A stretch of 64,000 nt of DNA from Ga0077555 sp046154645. Its GTDB lineage: Bacteria; Pseudomonadota; Alphaproteobacteria; Rhizobiales; Hyphomicrobiaceae. Location of the stretch: the NCBI GenBank assembly GCA_046154645.1, contig JBJXDZ010000047.1, positions 1 to 64,000 of the forward strand, read 5' to 3'. The notes beneath the pieces were generated by a model. The model did not search any database, had not been told where the DNA came from, and saw nothing but the letters and a program-made list of their open reading frames with translations. The position numbers and the translations under genes were made by a program. This document shows positions 7,748-15,916 of the stretch, piece by piece (positions within the stretch are counted from its first letter, which is position 1; each line of letters starts with the position of its first letter).

Positions 7748-8812
7748 TCAATTCAGGCGCAAGTCCTCGATGTGCTTGGGATCGGCCTTGATCTCACCGC
7801 GCTCGACGCGTTTGACCAGTTCGGTCAGCTTGGCGTTGGCCGGGCAGGCCTTGCCGATCTTCTCGCCCTCGCGCACCACGTAGCCGTTGAGGAAGTCGAT
7901 CTCGGTGCGGCGCCCCTTGGCCATGTCCTGCCCCATCGAGGGCTTCTGCTCGGCGGACACACGACCGGCGTCCTTGAAGCGCTGCTCCTCGTAGGCGCGC
8001 ACCGACGCCATATCACCTTCGCCCGCCTTGGCGATGACCTCGGCATCCAGATGCAGGATTTCCTCGAGCTTGTAGCCATGTGCCTGACCGACGCGGATCG
8101 CCTCACTGCCAAGCCGCACCGCGAAACGTCGGATGGCCTCGTTCTGCAGCATGGCGCCGCCGCCGAGTCCGGTGCACGCCGAGAGGCCATTCTGCATCAC
8201 GTTCGCCACCAGCTTCGACCAGCGCTCACCCCACAGATTGCTGGTGACCTTGGCGCTGTCGGCGGTGCCGACGAGGCGCACGATTTCTTCGGCACGCGGC
8301 GTAATCAGGCCATGCGGCTCGCCTGCGCGATAGACGGTGTGGGCCGCACCGCCCTTGCCGGCGCCGCGATGGATGTGACCTGGGCCCGAGAGATTGACCG
8401 TGATGGACGAGGCGATGCAACCGAGCGTCTTGCCCCAGCCGACCACCGAGGCGATGGTCGCCTCGTTCATGCAGTTCTGCAGCGACACGGCATAGCCGTC
8501 CGGCGCCAGGTATTGCTGGATCATCATCGTCGACCAAGCCGTGTCGTAGGACTTGACGCAGATGAAGGCGATGTCGAACGGCTTCTCCTTGGCGAACTGC
8601 TGCACTTGCGTCAGGTGCAACGCGCGCGCCGGCACCATGAACTCGGGCACATCCTTGGCGTGAGTGACGCGCAGACCGTGCTTGTTGATGTGATCGACGT
8701 GCTCGGGCCACGCCTCGACGAAGGTCACGTCCTCGCCGGCCTTGATCATGTGGGCACCGGTGTAGCCGCCGACTGCGCCTGCGCTGACGATGACAATTCT
8801 GTTCTTGGCCAT
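7748..8812 (-). CDS. 2-dehydropantoate 2-reductase family protein (ApbA/PanE)
   Basis: A 354-residue NAD(P)-dependent 6-phosphogluconate-dehydrogenase-like reductase. The N-terminal Rossmann loop is VSAGAVGGYTGAHM, so the first Gly of the usual GxGAxG is replaced by Ala/Ser. The family motifs CVKSYDT and NGLSACTGLGGG (the usual helix with a Lys just before it, WSKLVANVMQNG) are present. It is longer than E. coli PanE (about 300) with an extended C-terminal tail, like many catabolic paralogues, so ketopantoate may not be the substrate. ATG 8812 follows GAGGAAACGAAC. It is co-directional with eda downstream. Confidence 0.83.
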   Translation of the reverse strand: MAKNRIVIVSAGAVGGYTGAHMIKAGEDVTFVEAWPEHVDHINKHGLRVTHAKDVPEFMVPARALHLTQVQQFAKEKPFDIAFICVKSYDTAWSTMMIQQYLAPDGYAVSLQNCMNEATIASVVGWGKTLGCIASSITVNLSGPGHIHRGAGKGGAAHTVYRAGEPHGLITPRAEEIVRLVGTADSAKVTSNLWGERWSKLVANVMQNGLSACTGLGGGAMLQNEAIRRFAVRLGSEAIRVGQAHGYKLEEILHLDAEVIAKAGEGDMASVRAYEEQRFKDAGRVSAEQKPSMGQDMAKGRRTEIDFLNGYVVREGEKIGKACPANAKLTELVKRVERGEIKADPKHIEDLRLN

Positions 8813-8885
8813 GTTCGTTTCCTCTTCGCTTGTTGGTTCAGACTTACCGAGCAGCAAAGTATCGGCTGAAGCCCCCTCACCCCGA

Positions 8886-8956
8886 CCCTCTCCCCAAGGG
8901 GAGAGGGGGACGTGGAACTCGTCCGCTGGGTTCTAGCCTCTCCCCTCGGGGAGAGG
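8886..8956. repeat. Pair of GC-rich palindromes (dispersed intergenic type)
   Basis: Two near-identical palindromes: CCCTCTCCCC/GGGGAGAGGG (8886-8907) and CCTCTCCCC/GGGGAGAGG (8937-8956), each with a 2-nt centre. The surrounding ccctcaccccgaccctctcccc wording is common in intergenic repeats of proteobacteria. It lies upstream of the PanE-like gene and downstream of the esterase gene. Confidence 0.85.
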
Positions 8957-9045
8957 CCGGCGCGCCTTCATTCCAATCTCTATCGCCGAAACAACCAGCG
9001 CGCCGGTTGAGGGGGCGCTCGCTGGGACAACACGTTCGCTCTAAG

Positions 9046-10608
9046 CTATTGCGATATCCGCAGCACGTCTTTCCAAAGGCCACGCCGTGCCCCGCCTTCG
9101 TCGTTCACCACACGGCACTCCTTATCGAGCACCAGCGTGGCGCGCTCCTTGAGCGTGTAGGCGGGCCAATGTGGAATGGACGCGTTGTCGGGCTTGCCGG
9201 TGCGCGCAAACGCGGCCCAGGTTGTCGAGATGCAGCGCGCCAGGGCAAAGGTCTCCGGGCTGCGGTCGGTGGCGCCGACGACGTCCAGGTTGTCGAACAC
9301 GAACGGTACATCGAGGGCGTGATAAGCCTTGAGCTTGCCGCCAAACACGGGCGTTTCCCAGTCGAATGAATAGGCCCAGACCGGCGCGCCGCCACGAGCT
9401 GCCAGGCGTTCGGTCTGCAGGTGCGTGCGAACGCGGAAGTTGGAGTCCGTCAACGTCGTGATCTGCCGCTCAGCGGCGTTGGCCTGCGGATGCAGCTGCT
9501 GGTAGTGGGCCATGACGCGCTCTGTCGCTTCGCCCGCAACCTTGGCCACCCGCTCGCGCAGCTCGGCCTCGGTCAGTGTTCGGTGCCAGACTTTGTCATC
9601 GGGCGCAAAGAAGATCGCGCTCTCGTCCTTGGTGTCGCCGATCATGACGGGGATGTCGCGGGAGATGTCCGGCGCCTTGGGATCGAACGGTTGCTCGGGC
9701 AGCACGTCACCATCGACGACGGGGCCGAAGTCGTAGCGATCGAGCAGCGGATAGTTGGTCGGACCGATGCGTTTCTGCGCTGGCGCAATGGCCGCAATCA
9801 AGCGCTGGAAAGGCATCGTCTGCAGCTCATCCAGTTGCTTGCGGCCAAGACCCAGCTCGGCCAACACGGCATCCGCGAGTTTGGCCGCCCGCTCGCGCTC
9901 GATCAGCCGCACGACCGAGCCGCTCATGATGATGGCGCGGTGAAAGAGGCCCTTCGCCCGCGGCATGGCCAGTAGCGTCGAAACTTTGCCGCCGCCGCCG
10001 GAATGGCCGAAGATGGTGACGTTGCCCGCATTGCCCCCGAAGTTCGCAATGTTGTCACGCACCCACTGCAGCGCCGCGACCATGTCGAGTGTGCCGGCAT
10101 TGCCCGAATGCGCGAAATCAACGCCACCGATGTCCGCCAGATGCAAATGCGCCAGGATATTGAGGCGCTGGTTGACCGTGACCACGACCACGTCCTGGCG
10201 CGCGGCGAGATGGCGGCCGTTGAGGCGCGCCGAATTCGCCGAGCCATAGGAGAAGGCGCCGCCGTGGAACCAGACCATGACCGGCCGCTTGCCGTGGCCG
10301 ACAGCCGGCGTCCACACGTTCAGCGTCAGGCAATTCTCGGTCTCCGCCGTCGTATCGGGCTCGCCGGAGAGGTTGGACAGCTCCGGCCGCTGCACCATCG
10401 ACGGCGCTTGCGGCGCCCGCCCCTCATAGGCAAGTGCATCGCGCACGCCGGACCACTTCGCGGGCTTCTGCGGCGGCATGAACCGGTTGCGGCCCGCAGT
10501 CGATGCACCGTAAGGCACGCCCTTGAAAGCATCCACCCCCGCAGCCCGAGCGCCCCGAAGTTTGCCGGTTGTCGTCTCGACGATGGGTTCAGCAGAGATT
10601 TCGGCCAT
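9046..10608 (-). CDS. Type B carboxylesterase family protein
   Basis: A 520-residue alpha/beta-hydrolase of the carboxylesterase/para-nitrobenzyl esterase family. The oxyanion block PVMVWFHGGAFSYGS (about 109-123) and the nucleophile elbow GHSGGGG (Ser203) are clear; the elbow is GHSGG rather than the classical GESAGG. The acid lies near GDTKDESAIFF and the His probably in KAYHALDVPFVF. No signal peptide is visible, so it is likely cytoplasmic. The substrate cannot be read from the sequence. ATG 10608 is the only sensible start and the length matches the family. Confidence 0.9.
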   Translation of the reverse strand: MAEISAEPIVETTTGKLRGARAAGVDAFKGVPYGASTAGRNRFMPPQKPAKWSGVRDALAYEGRAPQAPSMVQRPELSNLSGEPDTTAETENCLTLNVWTPAVGHGKRPVMVWFHGGAFSYGSANSARLNGRHLAARQDVVVVTVNQRLNILAHLHLADIGGVDFAHSGNAGTLDMVAALQWVRDNIANFGGNAGNVTIFGHSGGGGKVSTLLAMPRAKGLFHRAIIMSGSVVRLIERERAAKLADAVLAELGLGRKQLDELQTMPFQRLIAAIAPAQKRIGPTNYPLLDRYDFGPVVDGDVLPEQPFDPKAPDISRDIPVMIGDTKDESAIFFAPDDKVWHRTLTEAELRERVAKVAGEATERVMAHYQQLHPQANAAERQITTLTDSNFRVRTHLQTERLAARGGAPVWAYSFDWETPVFGGKLKAYHALDVPFVFDNLDVVGATDRSPETFALARCISTTWAAFARTGKPDNASIPHWPAYTLKERATLVLDKECRVVNDEGGARRGLWKDVLRISQ

Positions 10609-10695
10609 GGCGCACCCCTGGATGTTCTGTGGCCGCGATCATAGGCCGATTGCCACGGCGGCGTCGATGGCGGGGCTGCTATGCCGTGGCGCGCC

Positions 10696-11850
10696 TCAAG
10701 CCAGCTGGAAGGCCTCGAAGCGATCGAGTGCGTCCTCAATGCGCGCCTTGAGTTGCTTCGACGCCCGACGTTCGATCCACGTCCACTGCTGGATCAAGAG
10801 TTGCCGCTGCGCGCGATCCGTCTTCAAGTCCAGCGCGGCAACGATCTGGTCGCCAACCAGCACCGGCAACGCGAAATAGCCGAGCACGCGCTTCTCCTTG
10901 GGCACATAGGCCTCGAAGCGATGCTCGTAGCCAAATACCTGCAGCAGGCGCTTGCGCTGAATAATGAGAGGATCGAAAGGGGACAGAATGTGCACCAGGT
11001 CGGCTGTCGGAGCGGGCGGCATATCGAGGGCGGCTGATTCTATCCAGTGCTCGATCCCGTCGCAGCCTTCCAGTTGTACGGGCCGGAGCTGCTTGCGCCG
11101 CACCTGCGCGTCGATCTCGGCGCGCACGGCGGCTTTCCGCTTGGCGTCGAGATAACAGATCGAGTCGAGGCTCACGACACCTTGGGCCTTCAGCGCGCGT
11201 CCCAGCACATACGCCGCGATGTCCCGCGGTGACGCTGGCGCCGGCCGCTTCTCCCAGCCGAAGTGGCGCCCCATCAATTCGTAGCTTTTCAGCATGCCCG
11301 TGCGCGCGCTCACCGTCACGTCACCGGAATAGAACGCCAATTGCAGTGCGCGCTTGGACGGCTTGCGACTGGCCCAGGGATGATCCTTCTCCACCAGCTC
11401 GTCGTCGTCGATGTCGCGGATTGTGAGCGGCCCGTCGGTGCGGATACGGGTGAGCACCTTGCGACGGTCCTGCGGCTTCACGGTTGCAAAATGCGAGCGC
11501 GGCTCGCGCGCATGTCGGCGCATCTCCGGGAGGTAGTACCGCAACGCACTGGTCGGCACATAGGACAGCGCGTGCGTCCAGTACTCGAACACGGACTTGT
11601 CGAGGCTCTGTGCCTGCTGCAGATGCGCGCGTTGATAAGCCGGAATGCGCGAGAACAGGATGTGGTGATGACAGCGCTCGATGACGTTGATGGTGTCGAT
11701 CTGCACATAGCCCAGGTGCTCGACGGCACGGCGCGTCGCGTCGGGACCATCGCCGAAGGGTGTCGCGGTGTCGAGCCGCTGCGCGCGCAGCCAGATGCGC
11801 CGCGCCTCAGCGGTGGTCAATGTCAGCGGTGACGTGGCGTTGGGTGGCAT
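10696..11850 (-). CDS. YcaQ-like winged-helix DNA glycosylase family protein
   Basis: A 384-residue member of the HTH_42/YcaQ family, whose characterised members (E. coli YcaQ/AlkX, Streptomyces AlkZ) unhook alkylated bases and interstrand crosslinks. The diagnostic block VQIDTINVIERCHHHILFSR near residue 40 carries the Q-x-D motif. Later blocks ALSYVPTSALRYYLPEMRRH and the RKRLLQVFGYEHRFEAYVP region also fit. ATG 11850 is preferred; an alternative at 11865 adds five residues and lies in the arm of an inverted repeat. It is divergently transcribed from the amidohydrolase gene. Confidence 0.88.
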   Translation of the reverse strand: MPPNATSPLTLTTAEARRIWLRAQRLDTATPFGDGPDATRRAVEHLGYVQIDTINVIERCHHHILFSRIPAYQRAHLQQAQSLDKSVFEYWTHALSYVPTSALRYYLPEMRRHAREPRSHFATVKPQDRRKVLTRIRTDGPLTIRDIDDDELVEKDHPWASRKPSKRALQLAFYSGDVTVSARTGMLKSYELMGRHFGWEKRPAPASPRDIAAYVLGRALKAQGVVSLDSICYLDAKRKAAVRAEIDAQVRRKQLRPVQLEGCDGIEHWIESAALDMPPAPTADLVHILSPFDPLIIQRKRLLQVFGYEHRFEAYVPKEKRVLGYFALPVLVGDQIVAALDLKTDRAQRQLLIQQWTWIERRASKQLKARIEDALDRFEAFQLA

Positions 11851-11862
11851 GGTGCGCGGCAA

Positions 11863-11900
11863 CATGCCAAGGCCCGCCGGGTCAGGCAAGCCCTGGCATG
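11863..11900. repeat. Inverted repeat CATGCCA/TGGCATG
   Basis: Seven perfect pairs (11863-11869 with 11894-11900) plus GG/CC after one mismatch, in the gap between two divergent genes. It could be a shared operator. Confidence 0.5.
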
Positions 11901-11978
11901 ACGGCTGGCGGTGGTCCCCTCGCCATGGCACAGTCGGGGCCATGCTCTCCGCTCAGACTGCGTGAAAGGTTCGTCCTC

Positions 11979-12821
11979 ATGGCCATCATCGATTCCCAAG
12001 TGCATGCCTACGAGCGCAATCATCCAGGCCGCCCCTGGGTCGGCGTCCTCCACGGCCCGCCCGAGGTGACCGGCGACGACATGGTGGCGGCGATGGATGC
12101 TGTCGGCGTCGATGGCGCCCTGCTGGTCTCGCCCTATGCCATGTACCGCTTCGACGGCAGCTACGCGGTGGAGGTACACAAGAAGCATCCCGGCCGCTTC
12201 GGCCTGATCAAGCCGGTCGACACCACCAATCCGGCCGTGGCCGAGGTGATCGCCGACTGGGCCGCCACCGACGGCGTCGTCGGCGTGCGCATCATGATGA
12301 ACCGCGACCTCTCGACCGACCCGGCGGATCCCGGCATCAATCGCGTCATGGTCGAGGCGGCCAAGCACGGCCTGCCGGTCAACGTGCTGGCCTGGGGCCG
12401 GCTGGAGCAGGCAGCGGCTGTCGCCGCGCGCAACCCGAACACCTCGATCGTGATCGATCATTGCGGCCTGCAACAACCGTTCGAGCCGCCCGCCCCGGCA
12501 CAGCCCTTCGCCGATCTGGCCAAGGTGGTCGCGCTGGCCAAGCTGCCCAACGTCGCCATCAAGATCAGCGGCGCCTGCACGCTGTCGCACGAGGCCTATC
12601 CCTACAACGACATCTGGGAACCCGTGGGCCGCCTCACCGATGCGTTCGGCCTCGACCGCTGCCTCTGGGGCACCGACTGGACCCGGGCCGTCGCCTTGCT
12701 CACGTACGCTCAAGGCGTCGATGCGTTCCGCGTCACCAAGCGCTATTCCGACAGCGACCGTGCCAAGCTGATGGGGGGATCGCTGGCGCGCATCTACGAT
12801 TGGTCGCCGTCGAAAGATTGA
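11979..12821 (+). CDS. Amidohydrolase family protein (COG3618-type TIM-barrel hydrolase)
   Basis: A 280-residue metal-dependent hydrolase of the amidohydrolase-2 group, which includes lactonases and decarboxylases of aromatic acids. The N-terminus IIDSQVHAY holds the metal-binding His. VIDHCG (about residue 158) and LWGTDWTR (about 228) supply further metal ligands and the catalytic Asp. ATG 11979 follows aaagg about 9 nt upstream; the frame from 11760 overlaps the YcaQ-like gene antisense and is not coding. A terminator follows at 12840-12873. The substrate is unknown. Confidence 0.9.
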   Translation: MAIIDSQVHAYERNHPGRPWVGVLHGPPEVTGDDMVAAMDAVGVDGALLVSPYAMYRFDGSYAVEVHKKHPGRFGLIKPVDTTNPAVAEVIADWAATDGVVGVRIMMNRDLSTDPADPGINRVMVEAAKHGLPVNVLAWGRLEQAAAVAARNPNTSIVIDHCGLQQPFEPPAPAQPFADLAKVVALAKLPNVAIKISGACTLSHEAYPYNDIWEPVGRLTDAFGLDRCLWGTDWTRAVALLTYAQGVDAFRVTKRYSDSDRAKLMGGSLARIYDWSPSKD

Positions 12822-12839
12822 GCCGCACCAAAAAATGGC

Positions 12840-12873
12840 AAAGAGCCCCGCAATACATCGCCTGGGGCTCTTT
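12840..12873. terminator. Bidirectional terminator between convergent genes
   Basis: AAAGAGCCCC (12840-12849) pairs with GGGGCTCTTT (12864-12873) over a 14-nt loop, with T/A runs on both sides. It serves the amidohydrolase gene and the ABC operon ending at 12899. Confidence 0.88.
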
Positions 12874-12898
12874 GTCTTCGCTGCTCGTCGTCCGCAGC

Positions 12899-13792
12899 TT
12901 AGGTCTGCATGCCCCACTTGCGCACGGTGCGGCCCTCGATGAAGCGGAACACCACGTTCTCGATGAAGAGACCGATCAGGATCACCGCGAAGAGACCGGC
13001 AAACACAGCGGGGATCTCGAGCTGGTTCTTGGCTTCGTAAATGAACCAGCCGAGGCCACCTTTACCTGACGCCGCGCCATAGACCAGCTCCGCCGCAATC
13101 AGCGTGCGCCAGGCGAAGGCCCAGCCGATCTTGAGGCCGGTGAGGATCGACGGGAACGCCGCCGGGATCAGCACCTTGAACACCAGCCGCAAGCCGCCGA
13201 GACCATAATTGCGGCCAACCATGCGCATGGTATTCGACACCGAGCGGAAGCCGGAGTGCGTATTCAGCGCCACGGCCCACAGCACGGAGTGCACGACAAC
13301 GAAGATGATGCTGTTGTCACCGAGGCCGAACCAGATCAGCGCCAGGGGCAGCAGCGCGATCGCCGGCAGGGGATTGAACATCGAGGTCAGAAGCTCGAGC
13401 AGATCGTTGCCGATCCGGGTGGTGATGGCGAGGGTCGTGAAAACGAAGGCCAGCAACAATCCCGTGCCATAGCCTTGCAGTAGCAGGCGCACGGAAGTGG
13501 CGACGCGGCCCGGCAATTCACCGGCGGCGATCGCCTCCCAGAATGCCTGCAGAGTGGCGCTGAGCGTCGGCACCAGCAGCGGATTGTTGAGGCGCTGCGC
13601 ATACACCTCCCAGATGGCGCCGATGATCAGGAGAATGCCGAGTTTGCGCAGGAAGCCATTGTTGTAGAGCCGCTCAAAAATCGTCAGCGGCTGTTCGACG
13701 ACACCGAAATCCTTGGTCAGCTCGCCTTCCAGAACGAACTCGGGACGATGATTGTGGACAGTGGCAGTCTTCACGACGGGCGTGTCGGTCAT
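12899..13792 (-). CDS. NitT/TauT-type ABC transporter permease
   Basis: A 297-residue inner-membrane permease with about six helices after a 45-residue cytoplasmic N-terminus. The EAA-like loop that contacts the ATPase is LVFKVLIPAAFPSILTGLKI (about 205-224). Related permeases import nitrate, taurine, aliphatic sulfonates, pyrimidine precursors or phthalate. The start overlaps the stop of the ATPase gene by 4 nt, so translation is coupled. The transporter lies next to two binding proteins and an RraA-like aldolase gene. The substrate is not identifiable from the permease. Confidence 0.93.
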   Translation of the reverse strand: MTDTPVVKTATVHNHRPEFVLEGELTKDFGVVEQPLTIFERLYNNGFLRKLGILLIIGAIWEVYAQRLNNPLLVPTLSATLQAFWEAIAAGELPGRVATSVRLLLQGYGTGLLLAFVFTTLAITTRIGNDLLELLTSMFNPLPAIALLPLALIWFGLGDNSIIFVVVHSVLWAVALNTHSGFRSVSNTMRMVGRNYGLGGLRLVFKVLIPAAFPSILTGLKIGWAFAWRTLIAAELVYGAASGKGGLGWFIYEAKNQLEIPAVFAGLFAVILIGLFIENVVFRFIEGRTVRKWGMQT

Positions 13793-14661
13793 GACATCGG
13801 CCCTCCTGTCACAGGTGGCGCAATTTTGGCGGCCACTGCGGCGGTTGCCGCAGCTTTGACTTTGGCGGGAGTGCCCGGCGCGGCCATTTCCTCGACCTGA
13901 TCGGCGAACAGCATGTTGTGAATGCTATCGGAAAGCTTCAAGCCTTTGGCGTCGACAGGATCGGTGCCGTCGCTGTTCAGCTCCGCCTTCACTTGCCCCG
14001 GATGCGGCGACAGCATCAAGATGCGATTGCCGATCAGCACCGCCTCGGGAATCGAGTGCGTCACGAACAACATCGTGAACTTGGTGTCGTCCCACAGCTG
14101 CAAGAGCTCGTCCTGCATCTTGCGCCGCGTCAGCGCATCGAGCGCCGCGAACGGCTCGTCCATCAGCAGGATGTCGGGCTCCATGGCCATGGCGCGGGCG
14201 ATGGCGACGCGCTGCTTCATGCCGCCCGACAGCGTATGCGGGTAGGCGTCGGCGAACTTGGCCAGGTTCACCTTCTCGATGTACTGCATGGCCCGCTCCT
14301 CGGCGGCCTTGCCGCGCAGCGTGCCCGAGGCTTCCAGCCCGAACATGACGTTCTTCTTCACCGTCTTCCAGGGCAGCAGCTGGTCGAACTCCTGGAACAC
14401 CATGCAGCGGTCGGGACCGGGTTTGCGGATCACCTGGCCCTTCAGTTTCAGCGTGCCTTCCGTCGGCGCCATATAGCCGCCTACCGCCTTGAGTAGCGTG
14501 GACTTGCCGCAACCCGATGGCCCCAGCAGCACGAAGCGGTCGGACGGGAGCACGTCGAAGCTGACGCGATAGGTGGCGGTGACCAGATGCTCCCTGGTCT
14601 TGTACTGCAGGGTGACGCCCTTCACCTCCAGCAGCGGCGCCGTCATCGGCATCGAGTTCAC
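13789..14661 (-). CDS. NitT/TauT-type ABC transporter ATP-binding protein
   Basis: A 290-residue ATPase. Walker A is GPSGCGKST (Lys53), the signature is LSGGMKQR, Walker B is ILLMDEPFAALD, and the switch His lies in FVTHSIPEA. A tail of about 60 residues after the ATPase core ends in an Ala/Pro-rich segment and is longer than in simple SsuB/TauB proteins. GTG 14661 has GGAG at 8 nt; ATG 14652 is the alternative. An inverted repeat at 14689-14728 separates it from the binding-protein gene upstream. It powers the permease encoded immediately downstream. Confidence 0.93.
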   Translation of the reverse strand: MNSMPMTAPLLEVKGVTLQYKTREHLVTATYRVSFDVLPSDRFVLLGPSGCGKSTLLKAVGGYMAPTEGTLKLKGQVIRKPGPDRCMVFQEFDQLLPWKTVKKNVMFGLEASGTLRGKAAEERAMQYIEKVNLAKFADAYPHTLSGGMKQRVAIARAMAMEPDILLMDEPFAALDALTRRKMQDELLQLWDDTKFTMLFVTHSIPEAVLIGNRILMLSPHPGQVKAELNSDGTDPVDAKGLKLSDSIHNMLFADQVEEMAAPGTPAKVKAAATAAVAAKIAPPVTGGPMS

Positions 14662-14688
14662 GGGGCTCACTCCATCGGCTGTAGGATC

Positions 14689-14728
14689 GGGGTGCACCGA
14701 GACTCGGCTGTGTTCGAGGGTGCACCCC
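14689..14728 (-). promoter_or_regulatory. Intercistronic stem-loop in the ABC operon
   Basis: GGGGTGCACC (14689-14698) pairs perfectly with GGTGCACCCC (14719-14728) over a 20-nt loop. It lies between the binding-protein stop and the ATPase start. Such hairpins often protect the upstream message or partly terminate, giving more binding protein than ATPase; that role is inferred. Confidence 0.6.
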
Positions 14729-14758
14729 ATCTGACCCTGACCTGTAACGACTTCGGCT

Positions 14759-15772
14759 TCAGCTGCCAGCCAGCCCATGTGCCTCGGGGAAGAACATGTC
14801 CTTCCAGGTGTCCGGCTTGGTCTTGACCACGCCGACCGAGTGCATGAATTCCATCACCTTGTAGACCTGCTTCGGCACCTTGGTGAATTCCAGGTCCTTG
14901 GAGCTGACCAGCGCCGTCACCTCGTCCTCGCTGAGGCGCTTCTCCTTCGACATCTCAATGAAGAGCTTGGCCGTGCGCCGCTTGTCGGCATCAATCCAGG
15001 CGAACGCCTCGTCGAAAGCCTTGTTGACGGCGGCGAAAACCTGCGGGTTCTCCTTGCGGAACTTCTCGTTGCTGGTGAACGTGAGGCCGCAGAAGGGGCC
15101 GCCCATGATGTCGAAGGCGGTGATCACGGTCTTCAGGCCGGCCTTCATCTCACCCTCGTGGAACGGCGAGGTGGCGAAGTGCGTGGTGATCTCGTGGTTC
15201 GGGCTGGTGACCGCGGCCAAGGCCTCGGGGTGCGGCAAGGCGACGATGATATGATCGAGCTTGGTGTGCTGGCCTTTGCCCCAGACCTGCTCGCAGGCCA
15301 TGTGCATCATCAGGGCCTGAGTGGACACCTTCAGCGAGGGAATCGCGATCCGGTCCTTCTCGGTGAAATCCTTCAGCGACTTGACGTTGGGGTTCTTGGT
15401 GTTGAGCCAGATGTTGTTGTTGGCGACCGAGCCCAACGCCTTGACGCCGATGTTGCTGCGTGTGCGGTCCCAGATCACGGCCATGGACGGCACGCCCTGG
15501 CAGGCAAAGTGCAGGCTGCCGGAGATCATGGCGTCGTTGAGGGCGGCCGGACCACCGAGCTTGGCCCACTTGACCTTGGTGTCCTTGAGGCCGGCAGCGG
15601 CGAGATGCTTCTCAACCAGCTTCTCGGCTTCCATGACCATGGCCGGAATGTAGACGGCGCCGAACTGCTGGCCGAGCACCACCTCGGCCACCTCGGCCCG
15701 CGCTGGACCGGCGACGGCGGCCATGGCCACGCCGGTGGCGCCTGTGACTACCGTGCGTCGTGATAACGTCAT
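14759..15772 (-). CDS. ABC transporter substrate-binding protein (NitT/TauT type), copy 1
   Basis: A 337-residue periplasmic binding protein of the NMT1/SsuA-like class. The N-terminus has a twin-arginine-like signal (LSRRTVVTG, then a hydrophobic stretch ending in AGPARA), so Tat export is possible. The mature part begins EVAEVVLGQQFGAVYIPAMV. ATG 15772 has GGGAGA about 7 nt upstream. It lies directly before the ATPase and permease genes and 144 bases after a second, paralogous binding protein. The two are about equal in length and share EVAE after the signal and a DKRR/NDPKT-type helix near the end. Ligand unknown. Confidence 0.92.
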   Translation of the reverse strand: MTLSRRTVVTGATGVAMAAVAGPARAEVAEVVLGQQFGAVYIPAMVMEAEKLVEKHLAAAGLKDTKVKWAKLGGPAALNDAMISGSLHFACQGVPSMAVIWDRTRSNIGVKALGSVANNNIWLNTKNPNVKSLKDFTEKDRIAIPSLKVSTQALMMHMACEQVWGKGQHTKLDHIIVALPHPEALAAVTSPNHEITTHFATSPFHEGEMKAGLKTVITAFDIMGGPFCGLTFTSNEKFRKENPQVFAAVNKAFDEAFAWIDADKRRTAKLFIEMSKEKRLSEDEVTALVSSKDLEFTKVPKQVYKVMEFMHSVGVVKTKPDTWKDMFFPEAHGLAGS

Positions 15773-15916
15773 CTGAATGTCTCCCTTTGGCTGTGATTTT
15801 TGGCGTCCCGGCTCAGGTGGCCGTGGTTGTGGTGGTTTCCCGGAGAGGGCAACACGCCTCGTCCAGAGTCACGCGGCTGATAGCACGCAAGCGAGCGAAA
15901 ATCGAGGCGCGGGCCG

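Noticed and set aside
7772..8869. A 365-residue plus-strand frame opposite the PanE-like gene.
   Set aside because: Antisense shadow; the minus-strand frame has conserved motifs and a ribosome site.
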